Shown here: in pieces, positions 61,280 to 64,000 of the stretch
How positions within the stretch are numbered: the first letter of the stretch is position 1
Layout of the letters: the number at the start of each line of letters is the position of its first letter
Source: Lysobacter capsici
GTDB taxonomy: Bacteria > Pseudomonadota > Gammaproteobacteria > Xanthomonadales > Xanthomonadaceae
DNA: 64,000 nucleotides
NCBI RefSeq assembly: GCF_014779555.2
Contig: NZ_CP094357.1
Coordinates: 2,232,001-2,296,000, forward strand
Direction: 5' to 3'
Notes under the pieces: model-generated
Database searches by the model: none
What the model was told of the DNA's origin: nothing
The model's input: only the letters and a program-made list of their open reading frames with translations
Position numbers and translations under genes: made by a program

Positions 61280-61993
61280 ATGCGTCTGAACAAACACATC
61301 AGCGACACCGGTTTCTGCTCGCGCCGCGAGGCCGACGGGCTGATCGCCGAAGGCCGGGTTACCGTCAACGGGATCCGCGGCCGGGTCGGCAGCGAGGTCG
61401 GCGAGGGCGACGAGGTCCGCATCGACGGCGAGATCGTGCGCGCGCGCGTCGCGGTCAAGGGCAAGCGCCAGCATGTCTACATCGCCTTGAACAAGCCGGT
61501 CGGCGTGGTCTGCACCACTGAGTCCGGGGTCAAGGACAACATCGTCGACTTCGTCGGCCACGACCGGCGCATCTTCCCGATCGGCCGCCTCGACAAGGAC
61601 TCCGAGGGCCTGATCCTGCTGACCAGCAACGGCGATATCGTCAACGAGATCCTGCGCGCCGAGAACAAGCTGGAAAAGGAATACTTGGTCGCGGTGAACC
61701 ACGAGGTCACCCCCGAATTCCTGCGCGGCATGGCCCGTGGCGTGCCGATCCACGGCCAGACCACCCTGCCGTGCAAGACCGGCAAGCTCGGCCGTTTCGG
61801 TTTCCGGATCGTGCTGGTGCAGGGCCTCAACCGGCAGATCCGGTTGATGGCCTCGCACTTCGGTTTCCGGGTCAAGCAGCTGCTGCGCGCGCGCATCGGC
61901 AACGTCAAGCTCGGCCACCTCAAGCCCGGCCAATGGCGCAACCTGACCGATCCGGAACTGCAGGGGCTGCTGCCGCACCGCACCGAGTGGTGA
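61280..61993 (+). CDS. rluF: 23S rRNA pseudouridine synthase, RluF-type
   Basis: The product has 237 residues. The S4 RNA-binding domain opens the protein (MRLNKHISDTGFCSRREADGLIAEGRVTVNG in outline). The catalytic motif is GRLD105KDSEGLILLTSNGD. The QGLNRQIRLMASHFGFRVKQLLRARIGNVKLG region completes the RsuA/RluF fold. The MRLNK(H/Y)IS start and the tail length favour RluF (U2604 of 23S rRNA) over RluB/RsuA. The chosen ATG begins the S4 domain; the open frame upstream only crosses repeat sequence. No strong ribosome site. Confidence 0.9.
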   Translation: MRLNKHISDTGFCSRREADGLIAEGRVTVNGIRGRVGSEVGEGDEVRIDGEIVRARVAVKGKRQHVYIALNKPVGVVCTTESGVKDNIVDFVGHDRRIFPIGRLDKDSEGLILLTSNGDIVNEILRAENKLEKEYLVAVNHEVTPEFLRGMARGVPIHGQTTLPCKTGKLGRFGFRIVLVQGLNRQIRLMASHFGFRVKQLLRARIGNVKLGHLKPGQWRNLTDPELQGLLPHRTEW

Positions 61994-62124
61994 ACCGGCG
62001 CACAACCGCCACCGGCGCGCGCGCGACCTGAGCGAATTCGCTCGGCGATCTAGATGTCGGCGTCACGCTTTGCGCGATAATGTCGCGCGAAACATCCATG
62101 GACGTCAGTCAAAAGGATTGCTGC

Positions 62125-62955
62125 ATGAAGCGCGTCACCGCCGTCTGTCTGCTTGCTCTGGCCCTGGCGGCCTGCAAGAAGGAAGCCACGCCGCCGCCGG
62201 CCGCCGACGCGCCGGCCACCCCAGGAACGACGCTGCCCGCGCCGGTCGCGACCGACGACGGCGCGGTCGAACTCAAGGAAGTGGTCGAGACCACGCCCAA
62301 TTACGTGGTCGGCATCACCTACGACACCCAGGCCGCCAAGTACCCGGGTCTGGCGCGCGAGCTCAAGCGTTTCGCCGACGGCGCGCGCGCCGAGCTGGTC
62401 GAATCGGCCAACGGCCGCACCGCCAAGGAAAACCCCTCGCCGTACGAACTGTCGCTGACCTTCAACGACGTGCTCGACTCGCCCGAGATGGTCGCGGTGT
62501 CCGCCGACGGCAGCAGCTACACCGGCGGCGCCCATGCCGCGCCGCTGATCGCGCGCTTCGTCTGGCTGCCCAAGCAGAACAAGCTGCTCAAGGCCAACGA
62601 ACTGGTGCCGCAGAAGGCCGGCTGGGACGCGATCTCGCGCTACGTGCGCGAGCAGCTGCATTCGGCGCTGTCGCAGCGCATCGACGCCGACGATCCGGAG
62701 CCGGCGGTGCGCGCCGAGCAGATGGAAACCGGCGCGCGCATGATCGACGACGGCACCGGCGCCGACGCGGCCAATTTCGCCATGTTCGAGCCGATCAAGG
62801 CCGCCGACGGCAAGCTCAGCGGCTTGAAGTTCGTGTTCGCGCCGTACGAAGTCGGCCCGTACTCGGACGGCACCCAGATGGTCGAAGTGCCGGCGGCGGT
62901 GTTGCTGCCGCATGTGGCGCCGGAGTACCGGGCCCTGTTCGTCGGCGGGGTTTGA
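62125..62955 (+). CDS. DUF3298/DUF4163 lipoprotein (RsiV-like fold)
   Basis: The product has 276 residues. The lipoprotein signal ends LALAA|C (MKRVTAVCLLALALAAC). An Ala/Pro linker precedes a DUF4163-like strand region (VVGITYDTQAAKYPGLARELKRFADGARAE in outline, LSLTFNDVLDSPEMVAVSADGSSYTGGAHA). A DUF3298 region ends with LKFVFAPYEVGPYSDGTQMVEVPAAVLLPHV in outline. The fold is that of RsiV-type lysozyme receptors; here there is no anti-sigma part. AAGGA precedes the ATG. Confidence 0.87.
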   Translation: MKRVTAVCLLALALAACKKEATPPPAADAPATPGTTLPAPVATDDGAVELKEVVETTPNYVVGITYDTQAAKYPGLARELKRFADGARAELVESANGRTAKENPSPYELSLTFNDVLDSPEMVAVSADGSSYTGGAHAAPLIARFVWLPKQNKLLKANELVPQKAGWDAISRYVREQLHSALSQRIDADDPEPAVRAEQMETGARMIDDGTGADAANFAMFEPIKAADGKLSGLKFVFAPYEVGPYSDGTQMVEVPAAVLLPHVAPEYRALFVGGV

Positions 62956-62971
62956 GCGGCCCTCACCCCGG

Positions 62972-63060
62972 CCCTCTCCCGTGAACGGGAGAGGGAGAAC
63001 AGCGAAAAACCGCGTCACCGCCATGGCCTGCCTGTAGCAGCGGCGCGAGCCGCGACCGCG
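62972..63060. repeat. Palindromic repeats between the DUF3298 gene and cfa
   Basis: A perfect 11-bp stem ccctctcccgt / acgggagaggg lies at 62972-62995, of the type seen at 30553-30745. A left arm cctgtagcagcggcgcgag of the GTAGGAGCGGC family (with one change) lies at 63031-63060. The 62956-63357 gap shows no gene. Confidence 0.7.
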
Positions 63061-63357
63061 GCAACGCGCCCACCGCGACACTTGCATCGGTCTCGAAACC
63101 GGCCGCCAAACCAGCCCCGTAGCGACACTGCGCAAGGCTCGTCCCACGCAACTCAGTGTTCAGCCCAAACAGCGCGATCGGGCACATCGCGCGAGCAGCG
63201 GTTTGCTATCGTGCCGGCAAGCGCGACGCACCCGCGCCACTCGGGCGAACTGCCCGGAAAACCGTCTCAGGATGAGCCCCGGCGCGCCGCGCGCGGTTTC
63301 ACGCAGGGCGCCGCGAAACGTTGACCGACCGAGCCCACCACGCCGAACGAGGCCGAA

Positions 63358-64000
63358 ATGTCCGTTGCGTCGCTGCGTAAACGAGTCGAAGGCTTGCTGG
63401 CGCTGGCCGATGTGCGCATCGGCGGCGACCGGCCCTGGGATATCCAGGTCGAAGACGACGAATTCTATGCGCGGGTGATCGCGCAGGGCTCGCTCGGCCT
63501 GGGCGAAACCTATATGGACGGCAGCTGGCATGCGGCCTCGCTCGACGGGATGCTGGTGCGGCTGCTGCGCGCCCACGTCGACGAGCAGGTGCACGGCTGG
63601 GCCGCGATCCTCGACGGCCTGCGCGCGCACCTGATCAACCTGCAGAGCCACCGCCGCAGCTTCACCGTCGGCGAGCGCCACTACGACCTCGGCAACGACC
63701 TGTATCGCGCCATGCTCGGCAAGCGCCTGGTTTACAGCTGCGGCTATTGGCGCGACCGCGACGGCCGGCCGTTGGCGGACCTGGACTCGGCCCAGGAAGC
63801 CAAGCTGGATCTGGTCTGCCGCAAGCTCGGCCTGAAACCCGGCATGCGCGTGCTCGACATCGGCAGCGGCTGGGGCGAGGCCTTGAAGTTCGCCGCCGAG
63901 CGCTACGGCATCGTCGGCGTCGGCGTGACCGTGTCGCGCGAGCAGGCCGACTTCGCCCGCGAGCTGTGCCAGGGCCTGCCGATCGAATTTCGCCTGCAGG
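63358..64000 (+). CDS. cfa: Cyclopropane-fatty-acyl-phospholipid synthase (truncated by window end)
   Basis: 214 codons are present before the window ends. The start MSVASLRKRVEGLLALADVR has GAGG upstream (gaacgaggccgaaATG). Family landmarks are IGGDRPWDIQV, YARVIAQGSLGLGETYMDGSW, HYDLGNDLYRAMLGKRLVYSCGYW (active-site region) and the SAM-binding loop VLDIGSGWGEALKFAAERYG. The enzyme transfers a methylene group from S-adenosylmethionine to unsaturated acyl chains of membrane phospholipids. The C-terminal half lies outside the window. Confidence 0.93.
   Translation, partial: MSVASLRKRVEGLLALADVRIGGDRPWDIQVEDDEFYARVIAQGSLGLGETYMDGSWHAASLDGMLVRLLRAHVDEQVHGWAAILDGLRAHLINLQSHRRSFTVGERHYDLGNDLYRAMLGKRLVYSCGYWRDRDGRPLADLDSAQEAKLDLVCRKLGLKPGMRVLDIGSGWGEALKFAAERYGIVGVGVTVSREQADFARELCQGLPIEFRLQ

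Overview
This window is a high-GC chromosomal segment with no rRNA, tRNA, prophage, insertion sequence or CRISPR array that I can see. The protein set and gene order, a TIGR02999-type ECF sigma factor beside Ser/Thr kinases, many short palindromic intergenic repeats and the very high GC all point to a Xanthomonadaceae gammaproteobacterium, most likely Lysobacter or a close relative. This is inference from reading; no database was searched.

Layout. 0-4 kb: a DUF2147 secreted protein and a large TonB-dependent receptor, both on the minus strand, then an unusually AT-rich spacer. 4.4-7 kb: mrp/apbC (Fe-S carrier ATPase), dcd (dCTP deaminase) and an RDD membrane protein. 7-8 kb and 11.8-13 kb: gene-free blocks packed with repeats, including three copies of a multi-hairpin element. 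7.9-11.8 kb (minus): a pyroglutamate module (LiaF-like micro-protein, pxpA, DUF969, DUF979, pcp, small secreted protein). 13-21.9 kb (minus): a DUF885 lipoprotein, two tandem membrane Ser/Thr kinases with TPR-like C-termini, and the ECF sigma factor. 22.1-24.9 kb (minus): a translationally coupled operon of dienelactone hydrolase, HIT protein, pxpB and pxpC. The three 5-oxoprolinase subunits are therefore split by the sigma/kinase block. 25-33 kb: rimO, a BaiN/HI0933-type flavoprotein, yaeQ, an RluA-type pseudouridine synthase, a class I glutamine amidotransferase and a DeaD-like helicase. 33-39.9 kb: a DeoR regulator with an MFS transporter, yaiI, a GST, selO, a GNAT gene broken by an in-frame TGA, and a 38-residue Lys-rich protein. 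40-47 kb: a Cys-pair protein, the ABC-F protein Uup, a secreted SRPBCC-like protein coupled to an AraC regulator, a secreted HExxH protein, thpR and a YdeI-type protein. 47.6-55 kb: a phytase-esterase-like protein, an EEP-family phosphodiesterase, lipoproteins, an M14 carboxypeptidase, a GST and an unknown exported protein. 55-64 kb: a POT peptide transporter, a rhomboid protease, a histone H1-like protein, a small GNAT, a triplicated repeat block, rluF, a DUF3298 lipoprotein and the start of a cfa-type gene cut by the window edge.

Genes working together. Pcp releases pyroglutamate from peptides, PxpABC hydrolyses it to glutamate with ATP, and the paired membrane proteins DUF969/DUF979 are plausible uptake partners. 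The sigma factor lacks the acidic DAED-like motif in region 2.2 and has Ser/Thr there instead, next to two kinases, so it reads as a phosphorylation-gated sigma switch. The strongest unexplained structural signal is the multi-hairpin repeat (7.3, 12.2 and 12.6 kb): two of its four stems differ between copies only by changes that keep base pairing.
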